Shown piece by piece: positions 10,005 to 19,390 of a stretch of 64,000 nucleotides of DNA. The position numbers were made by a program, and so were the translations under genes. The notes beneath the pieces are model-generated. The model ran no database searches. It was not told the origin of the DNA and worked only from the letters and a program-made list of their open reading frames with translations. Origin of the DNA: Shewanella electrica (lineage in GTDB: Bacteria > Pseudomonadota > Gammaproteobacteria > Enterobacterales > Shewanellaceae); assembly GCF_022321485.1 (NCBI RefSeq), contig NZ_JAKOGG010000009.1, positions 1-64,000 of the forward strand, written 5' to 3'. The first letter of the stretch is position 1. Each line of letters begins with the position of its first letter.

Positions 10005-11685
10005 TGTTGGCCTCCTGCGGTTGTTGGGCGGAAAGTCTTAACAAACTGCCCTTAAGGCTGGCTTCTGAATCCAGCAGGAATTGACCAGAGATCACCACGT
10101 CATCCCCTTCAGCAATCCCTGAAAGAATTTGCACTTGGCCACGACTCATCAGCCCCGTCGTCACCTTTTTGGCAACAAAACCTTGGTCACTGGTTTTGAC
10201 GATTACGCGGTTTTCTTTGCCGGTTTGGATCAACGCTTCCTGCGGCACCACTAACGCATTTTTATTGGCGCCGCCGTAGATGGACACTTTGGCGAGCGTA
10301 TTGGGGCGCAATCTGACACTTGGGTTATCTAGCACCACGCGTACGCGTAAACTGCGTGTGACCGGATCGAGTTCGGGGTAGATATAATCAATCTTGCCTT
10401 CAAGGCCTTTAATGCCCATGGCGGGAATATTAACCTCGGCTGTTTGGCCAACGTCTAGCCAGCTTTGCTCATTCTCAAACACATCGGCAATCACCCACAC
10501 CTTGTGTAAGTCCACCATCGACAACACCTCGGTGGCCGGTTGCAGATACATGCCGTCGCGAATGTTTAACTCGGTCACATAGCCATCAGTTTCCGCATAA
10601 AATGGCATTCTAAACAGCGTTTTGCCGGTTTTTTCCAACCGTTGGATCTGTTCGCGGTTGATGCCTAATAACTCCAAGCGTGTTTGTGCTTTACGCAGCA
10701 ACTCACTATTACGGTTGTTGTTGCCGTGTTGCTTTAAGCTCTCGGCGGCCAGCAGGTAGTCATCCTGCGCGTTCACCAACTCCGGCGAATACAGCTCGTA
10801 TAGCAACTGGCCCTTTTTGATTTGGTCGCCGGCCGAAGTAACCGTAAGTTTTTCCACCCAGCCGCTCACCCGCGAGTGGATATGGGTGATTTGGCTCTCG
10901 TCATAATCGACTTCGCCAACGGTATCAACAAAGCGCCACATGGTTTGGTGTGTCGCTTTGGCGACTCTCAACGCTAACGCTTGTTGCATGCCCCCAGAGA
11001 CATTGACCTGCACCTGATTCTGTTGGCCGCCCATTTCGACCTTTTCCAAAGTCATACCACAAATCGGGCAGGTGCCGGGCGCATCCATCACAATCTGCGG
11101 ATGCATCGGGCAAACATATTTGATGGTGCCGCCAGCGTTAGTATCCGCTTTGGGAACTAATTTGGGGCTCGATTGCGCGTTGTTAGTGGCTACCGCAGCG
11201 TTGTTTGCCTGAGCGCTGGTATCAGTTGCCTGCTGCTGGCCCGCATGTTGCTGCTGCACTTGGCTAGCACCATCGTCTTTCTCTACCAAGAACATGCCGC
11301 AGATTGGGCAGCGTCCCGGTTCATGGGTGATGACCTCGGGATGCATCGGGCAGGTATAGGTTTTACCTTCATCCTGCGCCTTATTGGCGGACGCTTTATC
11401 CGCGGTTGACCCCGCCGCGACGGCAGCGCTTTGTTGCGGCGCAGCACTGTCATCATCTTTGACTAAAAACATACCGCAAATTGGGCAGCGACCGGGTTTG
11501 TCGCTGCGTTCTTGCGGATGCATGGGGCAATAGTATTCGCCGTGTACGTGGGACTTAACGGCATCGGCTACCGCGCTAGTCTGGTTTGGTGTGGCAGCCA
11601 ATAACGGCGCTGCGGGTGGCAGCGCTACAGTTAATGCCATGGCAAATAGACATGTAATTTTATGCGTGTGTTGTTTACGACTCAT
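9985..11685 (-). CDS. cusB: CusB-type periplasmic adaptor with three heavy-metal-binding domains
   Basis: A 566-residue membrane-fusion protein linking CusA to an outer-membrane channel. After a signal peptide (about 1-31) come three copies of the heavy-metal-binding (HMBD/YHS-like) module, each YxCPMHP...PGxCPICGMxL, at about residues 52-76, 109-133 and 190-214, joined by low-complexity Ala/Gln linkers. The canonical adaptor follows: barrel-sandwich hybrid, alpha-hairpin (ELYSPELVNAQDDYLLAAES) and beta-barrel. E. coli CusB instead has N-terminal methionines and a separate CusF chaperone; here the repeats may do CusF's job (inference). No cusC homologue is nearby. Confidence 0.9.
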   Translation of the reverse strand: MSRKQHTHKITCLFAMALTVALPPAAPLLAATPNQTSAVADAVKSHVHGEYYCPMHPQERSDKPGRCPICGMFLVKDDDSAAPQQSAAVAAGSTADKASANKAQDEGKTYTCPMHPEVITHEPGRCPICGMFLVEKDDGASQVQQQHAGQQQATDTSAQANNAAVATNNAQSSPKLVPKADTNAGGTIKYVCPMHPQIVMDAPGTCPICGMTLEKVEMGGQQNQVQVNVSGGMQQALALRVAKATHQTMWRFVDTVGEVDYDESQITHIHSRVSGWVEKLTVTSAGDQIKKGQLLYELYSPELVNAQDDYLLAAESLKQHGNNNRNSELLRKAQTRLELLGINREQIQRLEKTGKTLFRMPFYAETDGYVTELNIRDGMYLQPATEVLSMVDLHKVWVIADVFENEQSWLDVGQTAEVNIPAMGIKGLEGKIDYIYPELDPVTRSLRVRVVLDNPSVRLRPNTLAKVSIYGGANKNALVVPQEALIQTGKENRVIVKTSDQGFVAKKVTTGLMSRGQVQILSGIAEGDDVVISGQFLLDSEASLKGSLLRLSAQQPQEANNAEDHH

Positions 11686-11725
11686 GACCTCATTCCTTCT
11701 ACTTCATTGTCACCAAAGTGCCTGA

Positions 11726-12112
11726 TTACTGTTGGTGCATATGTGTCATATCGCCATGTTGCATCTGCTTCATGTCGTGAGCGTGGCCTTGCATATCACT
11801 GTGATCCATCTCTTTAGCAGGTACTAAGTTCATACCGCATTTCGGGCAGGTATCACCTTTGTGCCCCGTGACTTCTGGGTGCATTGGGCAGTGGTAAACC
11901 GCGGCGTCGGCTTTGACTAAATTCATGCCGCATTTAGGGCAGGTGTCACCTTTTTTGCCGGTCACCTCCGGGTGCATTGGGCAGTGATATACCTCAGTTG
12001 CATCGGCGTGTTGGTGTTGATGCTCAGCAGCTTGTTGCTCCGCAGCAGTTGTATTGAAAGCAAAAGCCATAGCGAGCAGCGCGGCCAACGCCAGTGATAG
12101 ATAAGATTTCAT
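11726..12112 (-). CDS. Small exported protein with two heavy-metal-binding domains
   Basis: A 128-residue protein with a signal peptide (cleavage near NTTAA) and two near-identical HMBD repeats, each YHCPMHPEVTG followed by KGDTCPKCGMNL, at about residues 41-68 and 72-99, then a His/Met-rich tail (DHSDMQGHAHDMKQMQHG). The Cys, His and Met content suggests periplasmic Cu(I)/Ag(I) buffering or delivery to CusB, whose own repeats are of the same type. ATG 12112 is chosen since upstream in-frame codons do not form a signal sequence. It lies 40 bases before cusB on the same strand, probably first or second in the operon. Confidence 0.85.
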   Translation of the reverse strand: MKSYLSLALAALLAMAFAFNTTAAEQQAAEHQHQHADATEVYHCPMHPEVTGKKGDTCPKCGMNLVKADAAVYHCPMHPEVTGHKGDTCPKCGMNLVPAKEMDHSDMQGHAHDMKQMQHGDMTHMHQQ

Positions 12113-12226
12113 GAATGTTCTCCAACGGGAATTGCTTTCAGCGCGTGAAATAAGCGCAGCAATACCCAAAAAGCTAAAAATAGAATTGAGTTACAGCAAA
12201 TTTTGGGCACACGTGTGCCGTGGAGA

Positions 12227-12640
12227 TCAGGCTATTGGTGGTTTGAAAGCTGGATTGGCAGCGATAGAAGAGAAATGAGGTGCAGGAGTCGCGACGATCC
12301 CTTCTGGCAATGGTTGACCAGCAGGGCTTTGTGCAGACATGAGGTAACCCGCAACCGAAACGACCAAGCACTGACAATGCCCTTTACACATCCCTTTGCT
12401 ATTGCAGCAATGATGAGAAGGCGCGTCGGGAAGCACACTATTGGCCTGCTCGCCATCACAGCAAGCGGACATGTCGACTTCGTCACAGTGGGTAGCGGCG
12501 CTCATTGATTGATGATGTTGCATCATCATTGGGTCCATAGGTTGTGCATCGGCAGTGGCAATCATCAATTGGCCGTTCGATAGCAGCCCTTGCCCGACAA
12601 ATGCGAGCAATAGCAATACGATCTTGAGGCGACGATTCAT
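12227..12640 (-). CDS. Cys/His-rich exported protein, CopL-like
   Basis: About 137 residues with an N-terminal hydrophobic segment (LKIVLLLLAFVGQGLL) and then a metal-ligand-rich middle: MMMQHHQSM, HCDEVDMSACCDGE, HHCCNSKGMCKGHCQC. This resembles CopL-type metal-binding proteins encoded beside copper-resistance operons; family assignment is tentative. ATG 12640 is used, but an in-frame ATG at 12649 or TTG at 12661 (with AGGA close upstream) is possible. It is the most upstream gene of the minus-strand efflux locus, separated by about 115 bases from the HMBD protein. Confidence 0.65.
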   Translation of the reverse strand: MNRRLKIVLLLLAFVGQGLLSNGQLMIATADAQPMDPMMMQHHQSMSAATHCDEVDMSACCDGEQANSVLPDAPSHHCCNSKGMCKGHCQCLVVSVAGYLMSAQSPAGQPLPEGIVATPAPHFSSIAANPAFKPPIA

Positions 12641-13137
12641 GCTAAACATATCAATGAACAATTCCTAATGGGTGTCTGCGTACTTACTTGGATGGGTCTG
12701 TAGCAAACCGCTGCCAAGCAAGCTTTTTATACATTAAATGAAATGGCGAGCAGATAGCAATCACTTAAAAATGATCGTATTCACAAAACGTATTAAACAT
12801 GCAAACAACAGAATATGCGCATATATGTGATAGCGATGTTGAATATTTGTACTACGATTGCACAGAAGAAAATCACTTAAAATCAGTTATTACTTGTTCA
12901 CGATCAATGAATGAAACCTAAAATTGTAGTCCATTAGCGGCAGTTAATTGTAGAAAAAAACTAATCTCGGCCGTCTGTTAGCGAGAATTGGTCTATTTTA
13001 TAGCAGAGTTAGAGATAGGTCTCATTTTCGATTTTTAAGGCCCGATTCATGAACAAAAGTTGGTTTATAATCGAAACCCTTAAAAAGGGGTCCCTATTTC
13101 AGATAGTGATAATTAAAAAAGATTTTGGAGAAGAGTG
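12641..13137 (+). promoter_or_regulatory. AT-rich intergenic region upstream of cymA with Fnr-like and CRP-like sites
   Basis: About 500 bases between divergent genes, with no credible ORF. At 12894-12907 TTGTTCACGATCAA matches 9 of 10 defined bases of the Fnr/EtrA box (TTGAT-N4-ATCAA). At 12767-12788 a CRP-like site has one perfect half (TCACA) and one weak half (AATGA) with 6-base spacing. TATAAT occurs at 13066-13071 without a good -35. Regulation of cymA or of the copper locus from here is inference. The cymA ribosome binding site is GGAG at 13127-13130. Confidence 0.5.
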
Positions 13138-13701
13138 ATGAATTGGCGTGCACTATTCAAACCTAGCGCGAAGTTTTCTATCCTGTCTCTGCTGGTCATC
13201 GGTATTGTGATCGGCGTGATTGGTTATTTCGCAACCCAACAAACCTTGCATGCGACCAGCCAAGACGCGTTTTGTATGAGCTGTCACAGCAACCATTCTT
13301 TACAGAAAGAGTTGATGGAATCTGCTCACGGTAACAACCCACAAGGTATCACCGTTAGCTGTCAAGATTGTCACTTGCCACACAACCCAATCAAATATCT
13401 GATGAAGAAAATCATCGTGTCTAAAGATCTGTACGGTTACCTGACTATCGATGGCTTCAACACCCAAGAATGGTTGGATGAAAACCGTAAAGAACAAGCT
13501 GATAAAGCATTGGCCGAATTCCGCGCTAATGATTCTGAAAACTGTCAGCATTGCCATACTCGCATTTTCGAAAATCAGCCAGAAGGCATGAAGAAAATTG
13601 CTAAACGTATGCATGAAATGAACTTCAAAAAGCCTGAAGATCAACGTAAGACTTGTGTGGATTGCCACAAAGGTGTTGCGCACTTCTATCCAAAAGGCTA
13701 A
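13138..13701 (+). CDS. cymA: CymA tetrahaem c-type cytochrome (menaquinol dehydrogenase)
   Basis: 187 residues, the same length as S. oneidensis CymA, of the NapC/NirT family. One N-terminal transmembrane anchor (about 12-33) is followed by a periplasmic domain with four haem motifs: CMSCH 46-50, CQDCH 75-79, CQHCH 136-140 and CVDCH 173-177. CymA oxidises menaquinol and feeds electrons to periplasmic and outer-membrane reductases (Fe(III)/Mn(IV) via Mtr, fumarate, nitrate, DMSO). ATG 13138 follows GGAG by 7 bases; the GTG one codon earlier is less likely. It appears monocistronic, ended by a strong terminator. Confidence 0.96.
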   Translation: MNWRALFKPSAKFSILSLLVIGIVIGVIGYFATQQTLHATSQDAFCMSCHSNHSLQKELMESAHGNNPQGITVSCQDCHLPHNPIKYLMKKIIVSKDLYGYLTIDGFNTQEWLDENRKEQADKALAEFRANDSENCQHCHTRIFENQPEGMKKIAKRMHEMNFKKPEDQRKTCVDCHKGVAHFYPKG

Positions 13702-13723
13702 TCACATCGTTTGATGTAAAAAA

Positions 13724-13748
13724 ACCGGTGCATTTGCGCCGGTTTTTT
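13724..13748 (+). terminator. Rho-independent terminator after cymA
   Basis: Stem ACCGGTGC/GCGCCGGT (one G-T pair) with loop ATTT, preceded by A-run and followed by T6. Confidence 0.92.
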
Positions 13749-13796
13749 ATTGCCCGTCACTCCGCCAGTGTCAGGTCGAATCCATCCACACCGATG

Positions 13797-13911
13797 TACC
13801 GCGGGGCGATGAATAAGGCCGCGATACCGCAGCCTTATTTAGGTGCTGTTCGTGGAGAATAACTACACGACACATCACCCGCCTTGCCTAAATCACGCTC
13901 TGCCCGCGGTA
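13797..13911. repeat. Small palindromic element sharing a 64-bp core with the 49.2-kb MITE
   Basis: A 115-bp segment bounded by perfect 9-bp inverted ends (TACCGCGGG at 13797-13805, CCCGCGGTA at 13903-13911). Bases 13839-13902 match, in inverse orientation, bases 49186-49249 at 61 of 64 positions. It also holds an internal hairpin (AATAAGGC...GCCTTATT). It lies between cymA and the TonB receptor and encodes nothing obvious; it is best read as a dispersed non-coding repeat. Confidence 0.8.
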
Positions 13912-13939
13912 AAAAAACGCAGAGATAAACCACCTTTAC

Positions 13940-16090
13940 TTAAAAGGGCAGGCTGAACCCTACGCTGAACGTGCGGCCCATGCCTTTAAAATAGCGGTTG
14001 TCGTTGGGTACGGTTTGCGCGTAGTAACCAAAGTAATCTCTATTCAACAGGTTCTGTATTCCCAGCGTTAAGTTACCTTGATATAGCGGCATGTTGAATG
14101 ACGCATCAACCGTCACATAGCCATCAAATTCAGCATATTGGTCACCGCTTGCCGTCTCAAAATCACGACTCATAAAATAGTTGGCTTGAATGCGGCTGCT
14201 GATGTCAGTGCTGTATCTGTGCTCCCAAAACAGATTGAGGCGATTGGGCGCAATATTGGCACCGTCAAGGTCGGTATCGATATGACCATCCTCGTTTGAA
14301 TCGTACTCACCTTGTTGTAATGCGAGGGTCATCCCGAGATCATCACTGTCGGTGAGATAGCCGGTCACGCTGGCCTCAATGCCTTCGATAACGCTTTTTT
14401 CGCGTTTAACGTTGTAGAAACCGTCAGCATTCATTGCCAGACGCGCACCGAGTTTCGCTTCGGAGCGATACAGCGCTATTTTGGCGCTGAGCAGCGTATG
14501 TTGATAATCCAAACCGAGTTCGTAATTGTCAGTGACAACTGGTTCCAGTGTCAGCGATGTTTCGATACTGGCCCCCGTATCAGGAAAACTAGCACCATCG
14601 CGCAGGATTCGCCCAATGTCAGCCATACCAAAGCCTTGGTTGTAACTGGTATAGAGCCGCAAAGATGGGGTGAAGTTATAACTCAGGCCAATATTGAACA
14701 GTGATTGTTTAAAGTCGGGTTTACCACCGGCGATCTGCTTATCACCTGAAGCCCATAACGTTTGGTAATCATCCACAATCAGCTTGGCATATTCGTAGCG
14801 CAGACCGCCCGAAATAGTCAGTTGTGTTAATGGTGAGAAACTCAACTGCGCGTACGGGGCGATATTGTCGTAGCGGGTTTCTGGTACCCAAGAGCGACCT
14901 GTTTGCACTAAATCTTGTTCAGTGGTGTCTCGGAATAGGTCGATACCGTAGGCGAGATCAACACCTGAGTCAGCGATATTATTGGCGATTAACGACGCTT
15001 TAAGGCCCCACTTGTTGGACTTATTTCGCGACTGATCATAGAAATAGTTTTCACCGTTGCTGCCGGTGTCGCAGGTGGTTACGCCCGCGGTGCTGTCAAA
15101 CGCTGGGTCGTAAAAACTGGCAAAACACCCGCCACCATAAACGCCTTGGAAATTCTGATTAAACAGTTGCAGTTCCAGTTGTTGACCAGCGAGATTGTGG
15201 TGTTTGTAACTTAAACTGCTGGTGGTGACTTCATTGTTCGCCGCTTGCCATGGCTGTCGCTGTTTTACGGCCGACGTGGCGATATTGTTGGCAAAACTGC
15301 CTTTTACCGGCATCCAGTCGCCGTTATTGTCCATATTAAAATGATTCACCATTAACTCTAAGCGCGACTCGCCGAAGTTGTAACCAAACTTGAGGAAGAA
15401 GTCTTTACTCTGGCTGTCCATCGATTCGCCCTGAGTGGTGTCAACGCCGATAACATCATCATTAGCATCATAGTAGACACCGTTACTGTGATAACTGGCC
15501 GAGCCCAACATATCCACAGCGCCAATGGCGCCTGAAAACGCGTAGCTTGCACCAAAACTCAGGCTATCAGCGGCAAAGCTGGTGGGGGCCGAAACATCAA
15601 AACTGACGCGATTTTCGTTGTTACCGCCAGGCTGTTTAGTGATGTAGTTGATGATCCCGCCCTGTGCGCCTAAGCCGTGCATCGCGTTGGCGCCATGAAT
15701 AATCTCAATCCGCTCAATCATCATCGGGTCAATGGTTTGGCCCGCACGTCCGCCGTTACGGAGGGGGTTTGACTGCGGTACACCATCGATCATGATCAGG
15801 GGCTGACGACCACGCAGTGTTTCACCCGTATTGGTCATCTTCTGTCGGCTGGGCGAGAAACTTGGTGCCAAATTGCCAATAATCGTCGACAGATCGCGGG
15901 TCGCGGCTAACTGTTGTTGCAGTTGTGCTTGATCAATGACAGTTACCGTATTGGGGATAGCACTTAGCGGCTTTTCCATGCGGCTTGATGTAATCACTAA
16001 CGTTTCCATCTCTGCATCTTTGGCGATAGAAACTTGGCTAGAAAGACCAGACAGTACCGATAAAGCAACGAGCGAAGGGGCGAATTTCAT
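13940..16090 (-). CDS. TonB-dependent outer-membrane receptor (probably siderophore/iron)
   Basis: A 716-residue receptor: signal peptide (about 1-23), TonB-box-like METLVITSSR directly after it, a plug domain (VTVIDQAQLQQQL, LRGRQPLIMIDGVP, IERIEIIHGANAMHG, GGIINYITKQPGG) and a 22-strand barrel ending in an aromatic residue (SVGFSLPF). It imports a ligand across the outer membrane with TonB/ExbBD energy. A Fur-box-like sequence 73 bases upstream suggests iron control, so a siderophore is the likely ligand; the exact substrate cannot be read from sequence. ATG 16090 is chosen because AGGA sits 6 bases ahead; ATG 16096 overlaps that site. No partner transport genes adjoin. Confidence 0.9.
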   Translation of the reverse strand: MKFAPSLVALSVLSGLSSQVSIAKDAEMETLVITSSRMEKPLSAIPNTVTVIDQAQLQQQLAATRDLSTIIGNLAPSFSPSRQKMTNTGETLRGRQPLIMIDGVPQSNPLRNGGRAGQTIDPMMIERIEIIHGANAMHGLGAQGGIINYITKQPGGNNENRVSFDVSAPTSFAADSLSFGASYAFSGAIGAVDMLGSASYHSNGVYYDANDDVIGVDTTQGESMDSQSKDFFLKFGYNFGESRLELMVNHFNMDNNGDWMPVKGSFANNIATSAVKQRQPWQAANNEVTTSSLSYKHHNLAGQQLELQLFNQNFQGVYGGGCFASFYDPAFDSTAGVTTCDTGSNGENYFYDQSRNKSNKWGLKASLIANNIADSGVDLAYGIDLFRDTTEQDLVQTGRSWVPETRYDNIAPYAQLSFSPLTQLTISGGLRYEYAKLIVDDYQTLWASGDKQIAGGKPDFKQSLFNIGLSYNFTPSLRLYTSYNQGFGMADIGRILRDGASFPDTGASIETSLTLEPVVTDNYELGLDYQHTLLSAKIALYRSEAKLGARLAMNADGFYNVKREKSVIEGIEASVTGYLTDSDDLGMTLALQQGEYDSNEDGHIDTDLDGANIAPNRLNLFWEHRYSTDISSRIQANYFMSRDFETASGDQYAEFDGYVTVDASFNMPLYQGNLTLGIQNLLNRDYFGYYAQTVPNDNRYFKGMGRTFSVGFSLPF

Positions 16091-16162
16091 TATCATTCCT
16101 ATGGTTGACCATGGTGGTATTAAGACAATAATTGTTACGCTACTGGGTGTTACAAGTTATAT

Positions 16163-16181
16163 GAAAATGCAAATTGTTTTC
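16163..16181 (-). promoter_or_regulatory. Putative Fur box upstream of the TonB receptor
   Basis: GAAAATGCAAATTGTTTTC matches 13 of 19 positions of the Fur consensus GATAATGATAATCATTATC and is itself nearly palindromic (GAAAA...TTTTC). It lies 73 bases before the receptor start, a normal operator distance; tex starts 200 bases away on the other strand. Confidence 0.6.
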
Positions 16182-16381
16182 ATTTGTACGGTTGGCGGCG
16201 AGTATAAGAATGGCGCGAAAAACTGTCCAGTGCTGATGTACATTTTTGTAAAACAGTATAGGAAGGTGTGTAATGAACGCGGACCTTGCGGTGTAATTCT
16301 GGCGTAGCCGTAAAACTTTTAACTTGCCTGTGGTATTGTTGGCGCAATTTTCGTTAATTCAAAAATCAGACGATTCGCACT

Positions 16382-18730
16382 ATGCACAATATTGCTGAGA
16401 TTATTGCTCAAGAGCTGCAAGTTCGTGAGCAGCAGGTGGCTGCCACCATCACCCTATTAGATGAAGGCGCAACCGTGCCTTTTATCGCTCGTTATCGTAA
16501 AGAAGTTACCGGCGGTCTAGATGACACGCAACTGCGTAACTTGTTCAGCCGTTTAGGTTATCTGCGTGAGTTGAATGAACGCCGTCAGGTGATCATCACC
16601 TCGATTGATGCGCAAGGTAAACTCACGCCGGAGTTGCAACGCGCTTTGAATGAGGCCGATACCAAGACCCGTCTTGAAGATCTGTACCTGCCTTACAAAC
16701 CTAAACGCCGCACCAAAGGCCAAATCGCCATTGAAGCGGGCATTGAACCGCTGGCAGACAAACTGTTTGCTGCTGCGGGCGATGCCTCAGTTGAGCCAGA
16801 ACTGGAAGCGAACGCATTTATCAATGCCGAAGCGGGTTTTAACGATGCCAAGGCCGTGCTGGATGGCGCACGTTATATCCTGATGGAACGCTTTGCTGAA
16901 GATGCAGAACTGCTTGCCAAAGTGCGCCGTTACATTGCCGACAATGCCGTACTTGAAAGCAAAATGGTGGCGGGCAAAGAGCAAGAAGGTGCTAAGTTCC
17001 GCGATTACTTTGAACATAGCGAGCCATTGGCCACCGTGCCATCTCATCGCGCTTTAGCCATGTTGCGTGGCCGCAATGAGGGCGTGTTGTCTCTCACCAT
17101 CAATGCTGATCCAAACAGTGAAGGCACCGGCAGTTACTGCGAGCAGATCATTGCCAATCACCAAGGGCTGAATTTTGGGGGTAATGCGGTAGATAGCTGG
17201 TTGAGCACCGTAGTGACCGCGACTTGGCGTATCAAGATTGCCTTGCAGATGGAAACCGAATTTATCAGCCAGATGCGTGAGCTGGCCGAAGGCGAAGCGA
17301 TCAAAGTATTCGCTCGCAATTTAGGTGATCTGTTGATGGCCGCGCCAGCAGGTGCGAAAGCGACCATGGGGCTTGACCCAGGCTTGCGTACTGGCGTGAA
17401 AGTCGCATTAGTGAACGACACCGGTAAGCTGGTGGCGCACACCACTATTTTCCCTCATGCGCCGCAAAATCAATGGGATAAATCAGTCCGTACTTTGGCG
17501 AACTTAGTCAAAATGCACAGCATTGAACTGATCGCCATTGGTAACGGCACCGCCTCGCGTGAAACTGACCGCTTGGCGGCAGACGTGATTGCCGAAGTCA
17601 AAGCCGACATGCCAAACGTCACCAAAGTGGTGGTGAGTGAAGCCGGGGCATCGGTTTACTCAGCTTCAGAGTTGGCCGCAAACGAGTTTCCTGATCTGGA
17701 TGTATCGCTGCGTGGTGCGGTGTCTATCGCCCGTCGTCTGCAAGATCCGCTAGCTGAACTGGTAAAAATTGAGCCGAAATCGATTGGCGTGGGCCAATAT
17801 CAGCACGATGTGAGCCAAAGCCAACTGTCGGCTTCGCTGGAAGCCGTGGTGGAAGATTGCGTGAACAGCGTTGGCGTGGATGTGAACATGGCGTCAGCGC
17901 CGTTGCTGAGCCAAGTGGCTGGCCTCAATCGCACCTTGGCGCAGAACATTGTTGATTTTCGTGACGAAAATGGCCGCTTCAACAGTCGTAAAGAGTTGCT
18001 GAAAGTGCCGCGCCTTGGACCGAAAGCGTTTGAACAATCAGCGGGCTTCTTGCGCATTCGCGATGGTAACAACGCGCTGGATGCCTCAGCGGTGCACCCG
18101 GAAGCCTACGCGCTGGTGGAACACATCGCTGCCGCCAAAGGCAGCCCAGTTGATGCCTTGATTGGTAACTCCACCGTGCTTAATGCCATTAACCCAAGCG
18201 AATTTACCACCGCAGAATTTGGCGTGCCGACCATTACCGACATCCTCAAAGAGCTGGATAAACCGGGCCGCGACCCACGTGGTGAATTTAAAACCGCCAC
18301 CTTCAAAGAAGGCGTGGAAGAGATTAAAGATCTGCGCCCTGAGATGATTCTCGAAGGCGTGGTCACCAACGTGACTAACTTTGGTGCCTTCGTCGATATC
18401 GGCGTACATCAAGACGGCTTAGTGCATATCTCTTCACTGACCGATAAATTCGTCAGCGATCCCCACACTGTGGTGAAAGCCGGTGATGTGGTGAAAGTGA
18501 AGGTGATGGAGGTGGATGTTGAGCGCCGTCGTATCGGTCTTTCCATGCGCTTAGATGAAAAGCCAGCCGAGAAAGCGCCAAGTCGTAACGAGCGTCCAGC
18601 GGCCAAAACATCCGGCAAACCAGCGCATAAGCCTAACAATGGTAAGCCAGCAAAACGCCCTGACAACAAACAAGTGAATGCCGCTATGGGCAATGCCTTT
18701 GCCGAAGCGTTTGCGAAGTTGAAAAAATAA
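16382..18730 (+). CDS. tex: Tex, S1-domain RNA-binding transcription accessory protein
   Basis: 782 residues with the Tex architecture: helical N-terminal region, YqgF-like nuclease fold ([15 protein letters not shown]), helix-hairpin-helix segments ([17 protein letters not shown] and [20 protein letters not shown]), and a C-terminal S1 domain (about 655-725, [21 protein letters not shown]). The tail is basic and low-complexity (Lys/Pro/Asn). Tex binds nucleic acids and affects transcription and stress tolerance; its exact role is unsettled. ATG 16382 fits the family N-terminus [12 protein letters not shown]. A terminator follows 16 bases after the stop. Confidence 0.96.
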   Translation: MHNIAEIIAQELQVREQQVAATITLLDEGATVPFIARYRKEVTGGLDDTQLRNLFSRLGYLRELNERRQVIITSIDAQGKLTPELQRALNEADTKTRLEDLYLPYKPKRRTKGQIAIEAGIEPLADKLFAAAGDASVEPELEANAFINAEAGFNDAKAVLDGARYILMERFAEDAELLAKVRRYIADNAVLESKMVAGKEQEGAKFRDYFEHSEPLATVPSHRALAMLRGRNEGVLSLTINADPNSEGTGSYCEQIIANHQGLNFGGNAVDSWLSTVVTATWRIKIALQMETEFISQMRELAEGEAIKVFARNLGDLLMAAPAGAKATMGLDPGLRTGVKVALVNDTGKLVAHTTIFPHAPQNQWDKSVRTLANLVKMHSIELIAIGNGTASRETDRLAADVIAEVKADMPNVTKVVVSEAGASVYSASELAANEFPDLDVSLRGAVSIARRLQDPLAELVKIEPKSIGVGQYQHDVSQSQLSASLEAVVEDCVNSVGVDVNMASAPLLSQVAGLNRTLAQNIVDFRDENGRFNSRKELLKVPRLGPKAFEQSAGFLRIRDGNNALDASAVHPEAYALVEHIAAAKGSPVDALIGNSTVLNAINPSEFTTAEFGVPTITDILKELDKPGRDPRGEFKTATFKEGVEEIKDLRPEMILEGVVTNVTNFGAFVDIGVHQDGLVHISSLTDKFVSDPHTVVKAGDVVKVKVMEVDVERRRIGLSMRLDEKPAEKAPSRNERPAAKTSGKPAHKPNNGKPAKRPDNKQVNAAMGNAFAEAFAKLKK

Positions 18731-18746
18731 GTGTGATGAACTGAAG

Positions 18747-18771
18747 AAGCCGACCAAGTGTCGGCTTTTTT
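18747..18771 (+). terminator. Rho-independent terminator after tex
   Basis: Stem AAGCCGAC/GTCGGCTT with loop CAAGT, followed by a T-tract. Confidence 0.92.
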
Positions 18772-18830
18772 AATGGCATTAAATGTCTGACGAGCAACGA
18801 GCAAGCGGAATGTAAAATCAAGTCGGCCGG

Positions 18831-19346
18831 CTAGGCTGAGGCGTTAACTTCCGCATCGGCCAATGGCTGAGTTTGCGCTTGATAAAAATCGCCAATCCGC
18901 TGTGCAAACTCGCGATAAAAATGCTCGGGCTGCTGCGCTGCCTGCAAGGTTTTATCATGGTTGCTAGATTGTGGCTGATGAATAGAACTTGGCTCTTGGC
19001 TGACGCGATTGCGAATATCGCGTCGATCCAGCGCTGGCTTTGTTAATGCAAAACGCTGTAGCTGCGGGGCTTTTTGTTGCTGCTGACGCTGATCTTGCGC
19101 CCCTTGCTCTTGTTGCTGTTGGTTGGACTGCTGCCGCTCATGCACCGTATCGGCTAGGCGCGCTTGCTGCTGCGCCAATACGTTAGCGCGCTCGTTCTGT
19201 GAGTTAAGCGCGCGCTCTTCATGGTTCTGAGTAGGTTGTTGCGGTGGGATCACCGGCGGGCGTTGTAGGTTTTCTGCACGCGCCACATCGGTCGCGGGAT
19301 TGCTCGTCGCGATCGGTACTTGTGGATAGTTAGAGATAACTTGCAT
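18831..19346 (-). CDS. Glutamine-rich protein of unknown function
   Basis: A 171-residue protein I cannot assign. It begins MQVISNYPQVPIATSNPAT, then has a Pro-rich patch (RPPVIPPQQP) and a long region dominated by Gln, Arg and Ala (about 40-115) that should be disordered or coiled coil. The last 40 residues look more ordered (HFYREFAQRIGDFYQAQ). No signal peptide, membrane segment or cysteine. It stands alone between tex and bioH. Codon use resembles its neighbours, so a real gene is likely. Confidence 0.6.
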   Translation of the reverse strand: MQVISNYPQVPIATSNPATDVARAENLQRPPVIPPQQPTQNHEERALNSQNERANVLAQQQARLADTVHERQQSNQQQQEQGAQDQRQQQQKAPQLQRFALTKPALDRRDIRNRVSQEPSSIHQPQSSNHDKTLQAAQQPEHFYREFAQRIGDFYQAQTQPLADAEVNASA

Positions 19347-19390
19347 GCAGAAATCCTCAGCTGTTGACTAAATTCTAGCCAATAACTAAG

